From: Plecoglossus altivelis
Lineage: Eukaryota; Chordata; Actinopteri; Osmeriformes; Plecoglossidae
DNA: 64,000 nt
Assembly: GCA_036571765.1 (NCBI GenBank)
Contig: BROE01000012.1
Coordinates: 10,919,422 to 10,983,421 of the forward strand
Direction of reading: 5' to 3'
Positions 10,937 through 23,280 of this stretch are shown here, piece after piece. Numbering within the stretch: position 1 is the first letter of the stretch; each line of letters opens with the position of its first letter. A program made the position numbers and the translations under genes. Under the pieces are notes generated by a model. The model was not told where the DNA came from, did not search any database, and was given only the letters and a program-made list of their open reading frames with translations.

Positions 10937-13310
10937 AGGGTTTTACCTTTTGATATGCATGTGATTCTTCGTGATTTGACATGTTGTCTCAACCATGATT
11001 TGTTGCCAGTCCCCGAGGAACAGAGTTAAAAGTGGCAGAGTGACTCAAGGAAGACATACACTTTAATCACGTTAGCGCGGTTTCATGAAAATTTCAGATA
11101 AAGATGCCAACGTCTGTTTTCCATTATTAATCAGTGTTGTCATCACAGAGAAGGTTCCAGAGTCTGATACCACAGGTTCAGAGGGATAGTCACTCTTGAT
11201 TGTGTAGCCATCGGTGTGACAATAGCACACACATACGCACGTGCGCACACCCTCTTTCACTCTCTTTCGAAACTGATTACTTCAGTCCAAAGGCAAAAAG
11301 AACGACAGAAAGAAAGAAAGGAAGAATCAAAAGTAGATAACTTGGCTTATTGCCTTCCGCGCCTCCCTTCAACATGACACCTTTTCTCCACACTTAAAAG
11401 GACTCCTGCCTCCCACGTCTCTTTCCCATTCCATCTCATCGGTGGCATTTACAGTCTAACGAGGGTAATGATAACGCAATATCAAAGTAGCACTTTTGTC
11501 ATGTTGCATTAGAGTCCCTCCCTAGTTGCCTGATCTCTCTCTCTCCCCCCATCAGCGATTGTTTGCACCTACACTGCATGAAAGAAAGACTGTTTATGGA
11601 TGGAAATAGGATTCTTTTTATTGTTCTTTAAGTATCTCACCACCCTCCTTTCCATCCTCTCCTCTGCCTTTCTCTTGTGTAGTTCTCTCCTTTCTTCACG
11701 GGGATGGAGTGATCTGATAAGACGGTACAACAAGTCGGCGAGTGGGAACACCTGACAACGCCAATTACACAGGACATCCCAGGCCAGTCCCTTCAGAGAG
11801 CCAATCAATATTCTATTCATAGGGCTTTTTGTAAACAAAGACTATTGTCTTTTGCGATGAGAGCACTGTTATGCCCGCTGGTCTTTTTGCTGACACTTAA
11901 ACTTGTCTTTTGGCAAGTTGTGACAAAACATGGTGTTGTTGGTTTGTCTCGTACACAAACGTTTCAGGCGGTGAGGAGGAAGGCCTTGCTGAGTTGTGAG
12001 GCATTATATACACCTTTTAAGACTTAGTCATTTTATGTGCCAGTCCGTATGGCCAAGTTCAATATGTTTTTTGTGCTTTCTGACCGCAGTACTGAGTAGG
12101 CCTAAACCGTACCTAGAATCGCCAACTAAGCTCATAAAGTTTTTATTCAACTTTTAAACTATTTATTGGAAAAAAAATTAATGTCAACAAATCTTGAAAT
12201 ACAAATACAGGGATTCCAAACATACCACTTTAGCCCTGACAACTATACAGTTTAGTGATCTGATTGCATGTTGCTCTCTGTGTATGCTGTTCTCTTTTTG
12301 TCCACCAGAGAGCGCTTTAGACCTTCATTTTTCACAAAGGCTACTGAGACACTTGCAGTGCAAAGCTGCGTGTGAATGTGTAGTATAGGTCAGAGCTGAC
12401 AAGTCTGTGTTGAGTACCAGGATGTATATCTATAAGCTACTATTCATGGACTGATGCTACAGTTCTAAGTTACGGAACACTAACTGCCAACTAATACTGG
12501 ATGTAAATGACTCCTATAATGACATAATTGCTAAACATTTCGACATGAGACATCATCATACATTTAGACCTGAGGCATTATGTACACTTAGAAAGATGTG
12601 TGGTAAATATTTCATTTTGTGTTTACCATTCAATAACATGAATTACATTAAATGTAATGAATGCACTGAAATGACTTACTTGTGACCTATAAACTGTATT
12701 GAGCATGTGTTAAAATTAGCATAATGCCAATAACCAACCAAATAAAATGTCAATTTCTAACATTAAATTTGCGTTAGTACAAGCATATTCAAACTCATAG
12801 CTGGCACTTTACTGGCAAAGCACTGCCTTCTTTCCTCTCACGCACAATCCCCAATGATAACACCTCTTCTTTAATCTGTTTCTTTCACACATATGGACAC
12901 ACACACGTAGACACACACACTAATAGACACACAGACACGCAACCTCTGCTTCTTTTCCCTGATAGCATATTACACTGCAGCGCACAGGGAGAGGAGGAGA
13001 GTGAACTTCACAGCACAGTGAAGCTGCCGGGTTCAAGGAAACAATATGAGATCGATATGCACGCGCCGCTCACTGGCTCCGAGGTGTGCGAGGGGCCTGC
13101 AGTAAGAACTCCTCAGCATGAAGAGACACGCGTGCACAAGCACACAGCCGCACACATTCGCGCAGGCCTCATTACCGACCGCTTCACAGGGGGCTCTTAT
13201 CAGATACAATAAGAAGAAAAATGGGGGTGGGGGTGGGGATGGCAACTGAAGGCTATGCCTATCTCTCTCAATGTGGGGAGGGAGGCTGATGCTTCATCTG
13301 TATCATGGGA
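10937..13310. other. Single-copy non-coding sequence
   Basis: About 2.4 kb of AT-leaning DNA without tandem arrays, apart from small AAAG (about 11310) and CACA (about 12895-12940) patches. Short open frames (11569-11838 minus, 11845-12027 plus) have no recognisable domain. Confidence 0.5.
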
Positions 13311-13362
13311 TGTACACACACACACACACACACACAAGCACACACACGCACACCACACACAC
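13311..13362. repeat. (CA)n microsatellite
   Basis: Pure CA run to about 13336, then an interrupted CACA tail. Confidence 0.95.
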
Positions 13363-14278
13363 ATATACCCTGTGCTATTCTCAAGACAAGGATGGAGAGA
13401 GAGAGAAGTAGAAAGTGAGAGACCCTGAGCCGGCCCAACAAGCAAGCACAACAAACAGACAAGGTGGCTGGGTGAGTGCTGACCGGAGCCACGCACACAG
13501 CATGTCCTTCTCTGCTGTCCTCACTCTCTGACTGGCTTGCCGGCTGGCTGGCCCTCAGTGGAAGAGACCCAGCCCTTCACGCTCCCCTGCCCACCACTCA
13601 GCCACCCAGGGAGCGATGTCCTTCATGGGACCTCCACCTCCGGGCTCCCCCCCCCTTCCCTCCCCTAGTTCTCCCAGGTCCTCCCCACCTCCACCTCCAC
13701 AGTCTAACAGGGAGGGCTAGTTCCTGGCTAATTGGTGATCAGGGATGGCTGGTGCAGAGAGAGGGGGTCTCCTAGGCAGGAGGGGGGCCGAGGTGAGGGA
13801 TATGTGATGGAGTTATGTGTGTGTGTGTATTGAGGGGCACACTGGGAAGTGCCTGAGCGAGATTGGCAGACAAAGAGGATGTACACACCAATCGCACACT
13901 CGTTCTCCGTGTACCCAGACACACACACACACACCTTCACCTTAGATTCACAAACAGACAGTCACAAGCTCTCCACTCTCAGGCTAGCACCTTCTGCACT
14001 CCGGAGACAAAGCTCTCCTGCAGGGTTCAGCTGGGTTCACGTTTGTCCATATTTCCCAGAATCCCCTTCTCAGCCTCTGCCCTGGCTCTCCTACTGTGGG
14101 TCGGGACCTGCCGGGTGCCACACACCCAGGAAGAACAAGCATCTAATGAATGAGGGAGGACAGAACAGAGAGTGTGTTCCCGGCTCTCCTGTGTACCGCG
14201 CTTCAAATGGACAAACAGCTGCACTGCTGCACTGACACAACAGCACAGAGTGCCTGAGCGGAGCATCAACGCCGTCCA
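13363..14278. other. GC-leaning single-copy non-coding sequence
   Basis: Relatively C-rich (13560-13720 especially), with a short CA run at about 13919-13935. Overlapping open frames on both strands read as low-complexity Pro/Ser/His peptides, and I accept none as a gene. Confidence 0.5.
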
Positions 14279-14306
14279 CCCCCCCCCCCCCCCCCCCCTC
14301 CCCCCC
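14279..14306. repeat. Poly-C tract (20 C plus 7 C)
   Basis: Twenty consecutive C at 14279-14298, one T, then seven C. Minus strand is a G run with quadruplex potential. Confidence 0.9.
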
Positions 14307-14473
14307 GGTTCAGCCTTGACTCAAAACAGACGGAGAGACTGGGAGGTCGAGGCGTCAAGCCTGGGCGCCTGCGTTCCACCGAGACTTGCTAATTACAACA
14401 ATAATGGAGCCTGATCGCCAGGCACTGGCGGGCCAAACGAGCTCCCTCATCTGTCAGCAGTCTCTGTATGCTA

Positions 14474-14683
14474 GTTAGCGAAGCTAGCACTTCCTGTTGT
14501 TAGCCGGTTAGCACGTAGCGGTGCGGAAGGAGCTACCTGGAGCAGGGTAAAGTAGGTACAAGGGGTTGGCCTAGCCTAGTGTTGTTAGCATACTGAGTGG
14601 TGCTAGTGTAAACACAGGCTAATGCTGTTGGAGGTGAAGCAGGCAGGTCAGGGGAAGTGGTGTTAGCGACAGGGGTGGCTAGC
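14474..14683. repeat. GTTAGC / GCTAGC word cluster
   Basis: Five GTTAGC (14474, 14499, 14507, 14584, 14662) and two GCTAGC (14483, 14678) in 210 bases, plus several GCTAA and CTAGC variants. A given hexamer is expected about 0.05 times in this length. Word clusters like this recur in teleost non-coding DNA. A similar ATGCTAA cluster lies at about 20090-20130. Confidence 0.5.
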
Positions 14684-15033
14684 GCGCAGGGGCCGAGGGG
14701 TCCTGATTAGCGCTATTTAATAATTCAGCAGGTGAGGGTGATGGGGTGAGCGTGTTCAAAGCTAACGGTGGGGGAGGGTTGTGTGGGAGGGTGGCGTAGG
14801 AGGGAGGCTTCTTGAGGTCGCAGCTACTGTGGTACTGCCGTGGAAGTGAGGAAATGACTTGTGCTTCAAAGTAGCACTGCAAAGCACCTCCAGCTGCATG
14901 AGCTAACCCTAGAAGTGTATCAGGGAGGATTGGAAAGAGCGAGAGAGGGCGATTAATCCTACCTGTTTAACCCACACAGCCATAAAATGTTTTTCACTGC
15001 ATGATGAAGGGTTCCGGAGCTCCTTCATACCCA

Positions 15034-15069
<36 letters not shown>

Positions 15070-15700
15070 GTGAGAGCTGTCAAGTCAGACCAGAGCAAGG
15101 TTTTTTTTTCTCCACACGCGGACACATGTCTGTTTTGGAGACCTGAGGAGCAGGGTCAAAGGTCAAATCCATTACAGTGGGGGGAAGGGGGATTCACAGG
15201 CAGAGAGTGACATGTTGCATGGTTACTATAGTGACAGCGGGGTAAAAAGTCTGGCCTCTATGAACTTTGGTCGAGCAGCAAGGCGTTTGAGGATCATTCC
15301 AGTCCATTATAAGCTGCTGCATCGATATGGCTGAGGAGAGGATATACACAGCCAGTAATGGTTAGTAGAAGTGTGCAAGAAGTTCAGTTTGAACTGATGT
15401 TTTTCACAGCAGAGCCAAAGAGCACAGTCAAATTATTATTTAACTTATTATAGGTTCCTGGGGGCTCCATTTTAACATTATAATTGGTGATAAATGACTG
15501 TACACTGACTTGTTTGTGGCTGTGCTAGTTGGGTAGCATATTAGCTGAAACAAATTCCCGATTTGAATCCTATGATATCCTTTGCTCTAAATCCCAACAC
15601 ATCACAAACCTGACCTGCCACCTGCCAATGTCAAAAGAACCCTCACACTGCCTGGGGAAGAGCATATGAATTATAACACACTGCAGGTCCACTTCCTACA
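14684..15700. other. Single-copy non-coding sequence
   Basis: Mixed sequence interrupted only by the TG repeat at 15039-15067. No gene recognised. Confidence 0.5.
15039..15067. repeat. (TG)n microsatellite
   Basis: About 14 uninterrupted TG units. Confidence 0.95.
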
Positions 15701-15703
15701 GCC

Positions 15704-15704
<1 letters not shown>

Positions 15705-15752
<48 letters not shown>
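15705..15752. repeat. (AC)24 microsatellite
   Basis: Forty-eight bases of pure AC repeat. Confidence 0.95.
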
Positions 15753-15754
<2 letters not shown>

Positions 15755-16969
15755 AGGAGGCTCAGGGAGAGGGAGAGACCAGACGAGGGCGTGCATCTGA
15801 AACGGTGAGCGAATCTATATTACATGTGTAGTATGCTGTCTGTCTGGGTCCCGTCATCAATTATGAATAGAAATATACAGCTCCCACACACAGCGCTGGT
15901 CCCTGTGTGTGTCTGTGTGGCTCTGGGCTTGTAAAAGGATTTTTTTTTTTTAAAGGGCGACAAAAACACAGGTTTGTCATTCAGATGCATGCTACAGAGT
16001 TACACTCAAAGTCTGTTTCCATGCTTGTGTTTCGGTCCCTCCAGTGCCCTCCACACTGCTGTCGCTCAGGTGAGGTCAGTCAGCTAAAGCAGATTAGAGG
16101 GGAGTCGTGCGTGTGTAAGTAAGACTCAAACACTATTGGGAACAGACACAATGGCATGGCAACCCAGAGAACAGAAATGTTTCTGGTTGGCTACACACAA
16201 GATGCAGACTTATTCTATTGGCTGTCCGAGTAGAATCTAGAGGTCAGAAACCTACCTAACCTATTAGCTACCTTGAAGACTTCACAGACTGTATCACGCT
16301 ATTAAAGTATCACCCAAATGCAGAGAATCAATCAGCTCCACAACTTCAAGGCAGAGAAATGAGTTACTTGAAACCCCTCAAACCTCTACTGTACCTGCGT
16401 CGGCTAAAATCTGACAGAAAACGTCCCCATCTGTTGCTGAGAGGCCAGGCAGGGTTTCTGTTAATTCTATATAAAAGTCGACAGTCCCACCGGACAAATA
16501 TCCCCAAACCACAAAGAGACAGTCCTACCTGTGTGATCTCATCGTTCACACAGGTACAGCTCTGGCTCCTAGCTCAGCAAACCAGCAACAGTGAAAACAG
16601 GCCGGCGGGGGGAGAAGAAAAAAAAACAACAAATTTGCAATTCCTCTCGTCTGTTCTCTGGCTCGGCTCCTCAGGCGTGTGGCACGTGCCCTCTGGAGGC
16701 AGAACAAACGGCAGTTAAGATGTTTAAAAAGGCACCGTGCCTCCTTTTAGGTACCTGAGCTGTTGAATACTGATAGCCCTCCCTTCAACCCCTCCCCCCC
16801 CAAAAAAAAGAAAAATGACATGATGTAAGGGAAAGAAGGTGGGGGGGAGTAGCAGGTAGAGAACGGGGGTGAGATGTGGGTTTTTTTTGTACTGAGGGGA
16901 GAAAAAGCCACCTCTTTGGGATTTGTCAAGGACACGAGGAATAGCTTGGTGTTCCTTCTTTTCTAAAGT
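15753..16969. other. Single-copy non-coding sequence
   Basis: Mixed sequence with short T, A and C runs (15940-15951, 16618-16627, 16793-16808). An open frame at 16359-16718 plus (119 codons) has no recognisable domain. Confidence 0.5.
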
Positions 16970-17018
16970 GGGGGCCGGGGGGGGGGGGGGGCCCGGGGGG
17001 GGGGGGCCGGGGGGGGGC
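16970..17018. repeat. G-run cluster split by CC/CCC
   Basis: Four G runs separated by CC or CCC within 49 bases. The self-complementary GGGCCCGGG element and the G runs make quadruplex or hairpin structures likely. Translations give Gly-Pro repeats and are not genes. Confidence 0.85.
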
Positions 17019-17122
17019 TGTGGGGACAGTAAGTGTTGTCTTAAGGTGTGCTCTGAGGCTCATGTATTGTACCTTCTGCAGTTTAGTGTCTGCTACATGG
17101 CAGTGTGCTGGCAGGCCTGTGA

Positions 17123-17127
17123 GGAGA

Positions 17128-17209
<82 letters not shown>

Positions 17210-17216
17210 CAGAGAG
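17123..17216. repeat. Long (GA)n microsatellite
   Basis: About 94 bases of GA repeat with three single-base interruptions. Perfect homopurine mirror symmetry, hence H-DNA potential. Confidence 0.95.
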
Positions 17217-17883
17217 GGGGGGCTTTGGACCAGTGAGGTGTATGCCGCTGATTTCTGAAAGGTCACTAGCATTATTGTTGCCTAGCAACCTGGTATGTGA
17301 AGACATAGGCATGTGGTAGTAATTGTGAGGGTGTGTGTTTGTGTGCCAACAGCGTACGCAAAATGGCTATGGCTCCGGTGCAGTATGAAACTGGCATTGC
17401 TGATACTCAAATGACGTATGCTGTGAATGAACACGATCGGCCATCATACGCATGGCAGCGATGCTGTACAATGTGCAGAGGGTGGGTTCCTGACAGGAGA
17501 TTCAGATGCTGTAAGACTGAGTGTGGCGTTCAGACTCCAGCTGACACAGCCTGGGTCGTAAAGAGCCACTGAGCCGTTCTGCATGATGCTCTACAGCGGG
17601 TGTGATGGCACCACTAAGCCCACACCACAGCCTGCTGTGTGGAGCCATTCCAGCCTTTGGAGGTTGGGAGTGATCTCCGCCTCGTGTCCCATTTGTGGAA
17701 CTTGATGGATCCCCCCCCCTACTCTGCTCTCTCTGCTCTATGGGGAGAAGGCAGGGCCCTAATAAGGTGATTTATCTCCACCTCTACAGCCCCAACCCCC
17801 TTACACCCCCCCTCACTCTGGGTAATGGATGGCACATCCACCTCAGCCTGAAACTTCATCATCTCGTGCTCCACACGTCAGAG
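17217..17883. other. Single-copy non-coding sequence
   Basis: Contains an open frame at 17333-17572 plus whose central part is cysteine-rich, but spacing does not match a zinc finger or other motif that I know. No gene called. Confidence 0.45.
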
Positions 17884-18248
17884 TCCGGGAGGGAGGGGAA
17901 GGGATGGAAAGAGGGATGGGAGGGAGGAAGAAATGGTAAGAGAACAAGAAGTAAGGAAGGGAGAGGTTAAGCAAGGTGAGAGAGAGATAGAGAGAGCATG
18001 GAGGAGAGAGAGAGGTAGGGAGTGTGGAGGAGAGAGAGGGAGTGAGGAAGAGAGAGAGGGAGTGAGGAAGAGAGAGAGAGTGCAGGATAGAGGGAGGGAG
18101 TGAGGAGGAGAGAGAGAGGGAGTGTGGAGAAGAGAGAGGGAGTGAGGAGGAGAGAGAGCGTGCAGGAGAGAGGGATGGAGTGAGGAAGAGAGAGAGAGGG
18201 AGTGAGGAGGAGAGAGAGGGAGGGAGGGATTGAGGAGGAGAGAGAGGG
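17884..18248. repeat. Purine minisatellite with ~20-30 bp units
   Basis: Repeated units of GA dinucleotides punctuated by GGGAGTGAGGA or GTGCAGGA. The long minus-strand Leu-Ser-Pro-His open frames (17878-18348) derive entirely from this array. Confidence 0.9.
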
Positions 18249-18701
18249 TTTGAATAGAAGCAGGAGGTCCTGACAGCAGCTGGAGAGACTTCTCAGCATT
18301 AACATGAAGATTTGGGGGAGTCTGATGAGAAGTCTGACACTGGTACATCAGTCAGACCAAGAGCAGAACGAAATATCAGATGAAGCCTCACAACACAATA
18401 CTACGACTCTACCATCCCTGCCTGCATGTCATACTTAAGGAGGTCTTCCATCAGGTTGACAGGGTGTGATCTTGCAACTTGTAGCAAATGTAGCTTGAAC
18501 AGTTTTTGCTGATAGTCTGAGTAGTCAGATGTGAGCGGTGCATGGCAAGGCCAGCGAGACATGGGCATTATGATCAGCAGCCACATCGGTTGAATTCTCC
18601 AGGATTTTGCGGCAGTGAAGGAGAAATGACCAGAGATGTGCAATAGAGATGTACATGTGCAACAGTTGAATACATGTGTTCTGGATCAGTACAATCATGC
18701 A
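18249..18701. other. Single-copy non-coding sequence
   Basis: Mixed sequence without recognised features. Confidence 0.5.
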
Positions 18702-18727
18702 ATATATATATATATATATATATATAT
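18702..18727. repeat. (AT)13 microsatellite
   Basis: Pure AT repeat that continues into a GTATAC flank. It can extrude as a cruciform. Confidence 0.95.
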
Positions 18728-19038
18728 GTATACAGTAAATATGATATGGTATATTTTCAAATTAGTTATAGTATTTTTCAAATACTGTAAACTATCTTTT
18801 TTTCAGAATCAGAATTCAGGAAAAAAGACAGTTCATCTCAGGTTATTGTGAGACTGTCCAGTCTGCAGTGAATATAGCCAGCGCAGGTGACCTATAAGAT
18901 GTGAGATGCTTTCACACTCCCAACACAACAGACAGCCGTCGCAGCTGTGATGATGTCAGAGGGATGATGATGTCATGATGAGAGATAAAGGATGCTCTGG
19001 GCTGTGAGAGGACAGGGGCGGGGTGATAGGCGCTGGCC

Positions 19039-19078
19039 GGGAGGGAGGAGGGAGGGAGGGAGGGAGGGAGGGGGGGGA
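19039..19078. repeat. (GGGA)n microsatellite
   Basis: Tandem GGGA units ending in a short G run. Confidence 0.9.
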
Positions 19079-19371
19079 GATGACTCTCTCAGGGTTGTGT
19101 GCTAGTGATGACTGAGGGACTGAGTGACATTGACCCTCTGACCTTTCTCCACACACCCCCACCCCTTTACTCTGCTTCCCAGTCTGAGAGCTGTAAAAAG
19201 CTTGTCCGAGGAAGGGGGGGAAGAGGGGTGCTGTGAGGATAAGGAGGGAGTGTGGAGGGGGAGGGGGGGCACTCTGGGGTTCAAATGAGGCGTCACTTTG
19301 TCTATGTTCCTTCTGAATGAGCTGTCTGTCATGAGAAAGATATTTGGAAAGGCCCTGCCTTTCTGTCCTAC

Positions 19372-19600
19372 TCTCTATCCCTCACCCCCCTCCTGTATTG
19401 CTCTCCCTCTTTCTCTCTCCCTCTCTGTCTCAACCCTTTCTTCCTTTACTCCTCTTGTCACTTCATCACAACCTCTTCACCCTTCTCTGGCCAATACGAC
19501 CATTCGCCCCCTCCCTCTGTCACTTTCTCTGCCACCCCTCTCCCCCGCCCCTTTCTCTCTCTGCTCCATCTCCACCTCCCTCTCTCTGTCACTCCCTCTA
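19372..19600. repeat. CT-rich low-complexity zone
   Basis: Pyrimidine-rich on the plus strand with repeated TCTCTCC and TCTGTC words, much less regular than the 2767-2932 array. Confidence 0.7.
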
Positions 19601-20347
19601 AGAGCTGGAAGTGACCACACATGTGTCACCGGCCTGCCAAACAGGGGGAACCAGCAGTGATTTAGCAAACAAGCGCTCAATCAATGGGGCAGCGGAGCGC
19701 GCTAACACATGCCAGTCAAAACCTATTACGTTCAAAGGTACCCCCGCCCCCTCCATAACTTCCAGTCCAGTGGTTAGGCTGCGGCCCAAAGAGACTGGGA
19801 ATGGTGGGGGGAGGGGGGGGGGAGGGGGTTGGTCGGCAGAGGCTGTGGAGGTGGAGAGGTTAGTCCATGGAGAACAGTAAAGAGGGTAAAACATGCCTCT
19901 TATGTAGATGTTAAACGTCAGCCCACCACTGGAAACGGACTTTCTGCAGCATGATCAAACACCCCTGAGACTGTAGCTTCTAAATTGACCAGGCTAACTG
20001 TGATAACATCCCAGCTAGAAATTAACACCGCTATTTAGCCTCAATCTTGGAAGTCTATGAGTGGGTTTGCATCAGCGGTGATTATCTTTAGCTATGCTAA
20101 TGCTAAGGGGGCTAATGCTACGCTAGGATGAAGGCTATGTGCCGGTGGGTGACGCAGTCAACTCCCTTGGTGTCTCCCACCCAGGGGCCATCGCTGCTGC
20201 AAGCCCCTCAAGCTGGGGGGTTCGCTAATGAGGTCCCTGGCATGGCTCTGCATCCGAGGTAACCCCCACCAACCTTCATCAACGCCCCCCTCCCACCTCC
20301 TCCCTCCTACACCCCATGGAGGGAGGAAGCTTAAAACACACACTCAA

Positions 20348-20349
<2 letters not shown>

Positions 20350-20391
<42 letters not shown>

Positions 20392-20446
20392 CCTCTGACG
20401 TTCTTTCTCACCTCTCTCTCTCTATTTCTTTCTTTCTCTCTCTCTT

Positions 20447-20506
<60 letters not shown>

Positions 20507-20527
20507 TCACACTCACTCTCACACACA
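20350..20527. repeat. (CT)n array passing into (CA)n
   Basis: Two pure CT blocks (20350-20390 and about 20459-20493) joined by TTTC-rich sequence, then a short CA run. Translations are Ser-Leu or Arg-Glu repeats. Confidence 0.95.
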
Positions 20528-22180
20528 GGGCGTGCAAGTGAGTAAAGCAGGGGTACACTGGTGTTTTTGGTGTGTTTTTTTCTGGAGGTACAGCACCACC
20601 ACCACATGCGAATGAGGCTAAGAGAAATGAAATGAACCCTTTGAGTCAAAGAGGAGCTCTGGGCGCGCTGCAGGCGGAGAAGGCATTCAGAGAGGAGGCT
20701 TGGCAGGCAAATGGGCCTTCTGTTGACAGCTCCCACATAACATCTAATGGCAAGAGATCGAGAGGAGGGTCTGCCCCCCCCCCACTCTCCCCCCCCTCTC
20801 CCCCCCAGCCAAACCACATTCTTCCAAGACGTTTGTTTCCAGCTCGGCGCGTTTAGCGTTGCGCTCCTCTGCCCGTTTGTAAATATGATGTCAAGTCCGC
20901 GTTGCTATTTTCCCGTTCTCAGCATCATCTGTTGGTTTGAGTCGTTCTCCTTCCCTTCCTGTAAAGTGAGACGTTCTTTGTTTTGCTTCTAAAAAGGGAG
21001 TTGGAAGAGGAGAGGTTGATTGAGGCGAGGCCTAGGAGATTGGAGGGGTTTTTTGTGTTTGGGAGAGGCAATTGATCTATTCTTTATGATGTGATGTACA
21101 GCCTGGGAGTGGGAACGTGGGGTGAGAACACACCACTGCTGGGCTACATTCTCACAGCAGGAAACCAATATATGAGAAACTTGAGCGCCCGAAAAACTCT
21201 ATTTTGGGCTTTTCAAGGATTCTCCAAAGCTTCAGGTCACGAGGTCTTCAGATTCTCCATTTCTTTTGACTAACAACAAACAGGAAACACTCGAATATTG
21301 TCGAGCGAGGTATGGAGTACAATTCTTCAGGTGCCCATAACACAACGTAGTTTCACCAATACAGACCAAATCATTTAATTCCTGGAAATGTGCTAACTGA
21401 GACAACGGCCATACCGGCTTTAGGGAGTTCCAGAGTACCAGTACATTTCTGTTTTCACTATCAAACCCACTGATGACATGGTGTCCAGTATTTGTTAAAC
21501 CCATTCAAGTTGACTTTAATTGACCCAAAAAGTTCATATTGCTTCAAAAACTGTCCTGCCAGACTAATACTGTACTTACTCATCTAGACAAAAGACAATA
21601 AACTCCACTTCTAAGTCCTGAACAATGCCTTGACCAATACTTCGCCCTTGTACTTTTTGGGTTCAATTATATTTTTTGGTACAAAAGGTTACATCTACAG
21701 ACGAGGAACAATTCATATTTCTCATTTCCACTGCTTTCGCATTCATCAAGTTGATGTAGCCTGCTGAACATGAACACGTAGGACCAAATGAAGCAGGTAC
21801 AATTTCTTAATGCCTAAAAAATGATAAACAAGTTGCGGTACCGGCTATCTAATTTGCGGTTATGGCATTAATCAGCGTAGCCGGCTGGGCGACGGCAAAG
21901 CGGAAAGGACAAAATGAACCGGCACATTAGTCAAGTGGAGAATGATCCATTGCTCTGCAGCCTCTTAAGTCATTGGACTGCAAGGGGGAAATTGTAGAAA
22001 GGACTTATTGTTCTTAAAGGCTCCCCAGGCTCTGGCAGGTTTGAGACAGTGCAAGTCTGATTTTCTTTGTAGGACGGTGAAATGGGATGCTGCTTTCACT
22101 GCCAGCTGGGGGCTGAGGCCCGATGGCAGAAACAGGGAGAGATGGAGAGATTAAGAGCGGTGGTAGTGGGGGGGAGGGGG
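20528..22180. other. Single-copy non-coding sequence, candidate conserved block at its right end
   Basis: C-rich patch at 20775-20810. The low-repeat part at about 21780-22020 has a mix of AT-rich motifs (GGCATTAATC near 21864, ACATTAGTC near 21924) that looks enhancer-like. G-rich repeat begins at about 22167 at the gap edge. Confidence 0.35.
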
Positions 22181-22896
22181 NNNNNNNNNNNNNNNNNNNN
22201 NNNNNNNNNNNNNNNNNNNNNNNNNNNNNNNNNNNNNNNNNNNNNNNNNNNNNNNNNNNNNNNNNNNNNNNNNNNNNNNNNNNNNNNNNNNNNNNNNNNN
22301 NNNNNNNNNNNNNNNNNNNNNNNNNNNNNNNNNNNNNNNNNNNNNNNNNNNNNNNNNNNNNNNNNNNNNNNNNNNNNNNNNNNNNNNNNNNNNNNNNNNN
22401 NNNNNNNNNNNNNNNNNNNNNNNNNNNNNNNNNNNNNNNNNNNNNNNNNNNNNNNNNNNNNNNNNNNNNNNNNNNNNNNNNNNNNNNNNNNNNNNNNNNN
22501 NNNNNNNNNNNNNNNNNNNNNNNNNNNNNNNNNNNNNNNNNNNNNNNNNNNNNNNNNNNNNNNNNNNNNNNNNNNNNNNNNNNNNNNNNNNNNNNNNNNN
22601 NNNNNNNNNNNNNNNNNNNNNNNNNNNNNNNNNNNNNNNNNNNNNNNNNNNNNNNNNNNNNNNNNNNNNNNNNNNNNNNNNNNNNNNNNNNNNNNNNNNN
22701 NNNNNNNNNNNNNNNNNNNNNNNNNNNNNNNNNNNNNNNNNNNNNNNNNNNNNNNNNNNNNNNNNNNNNNNNNNNNNNNNNNNNNNNNNNNNNNNNNNNN
22801 NNNNNNNNNNNNNNNNNNNNNNNNNNNNNNNNNNNNNNNNNNNNNNNNNNNNNNNNNNNNNNNNNNNNNNNNNNNNNNNNNNNNNNNNNNNNNNNN
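22181..22896. other. Assembly gap (716 N)
   Basis: Run of N. Both flanks are G-rich repeat and the right flank is a regular minisatellite, so the missing sequence is probably more of the same array. Open frames reported through the N run have no meaning. Confidence 0.98.
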
Positions 22897-23012
22897 TGGA
22901 GAGGGAGGTGGGGGAGAGGTGGAGAAAGAGAGGGAGGTGGGGGAGAGGTGGAGAGGGAGAGGGAGGTGGGGGAGAGGTGGAGAGAGACACAGAGGCAGGG
23001 GAAGGGGGGAGT
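22897..23012. repeat. G-rich minisatellite, ~23-29 bp units
   Basis: Units begin TGGAGA, pass through GAGGGAGGTGGGGGAGAGG, and repeat about four times with length variation. Likely the visible end of an array that fills the gap. High quadruplex potential. Confidence 0.85.
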
Positions 23013-23148
23013 CCCTGGGAGAAGAGGCTGCCTGAGAGAAGAGAGAGTAGGGGGATCCAAACCAGACCTCTGACAAGTGATTATACTGAAGACCCCTCCT
23101 CCTCCTCCTCCCTCAGGGCAAAGGGGACATGAGAGCAGCAAGCTGGCA

Positions 23149-23280
23149 GTGTGTGTGTGTGTGTGTGTGTGCGCGCACGGGTCTGTTCAAGTGAGGCAGT
23201 GTGTGTTTGTCTGCTTGCACGGGTGTCTGCTTGTGTGCGTAAGTGCGTCTGTGTCTGTGTGCGTGCGGCTGTGTGTGCGC
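23149..23280. repeat. (TG)n array passing into TG/CG-rich sequence
   Basis: Pure alternating TG then CG at 23149-23178 (Z-DNA prone), followed by imperfect TGTG, GTCTGTGT and GTGCG words. Confidence 0.85.

Larger units (their letters stand above)
18728..20349. other. Non-coding sequence with small simple repeats
   Basis: Holds a GGGA array (19039-19078), a CT-rich zone (19372-19600) and otherwise single-copy sequence. ATGCTAA words cluster at about 20090-20130. No gene recognised. Confidence 0.5.

Noticed and set aside
17333..17572. Cysteine-rich 79-codon open frame
   Set aside because: Cysteine spacing fits no finger or disulfide motif that I know, and there is no splice or promoter context.
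22014..23141. Open frames of 279-375 codons on both strands
   Set aside because: They run through the 716-N gap. The readable parts are low-complexity Pro/Ser/Leu or Gly/Glu/Arg.
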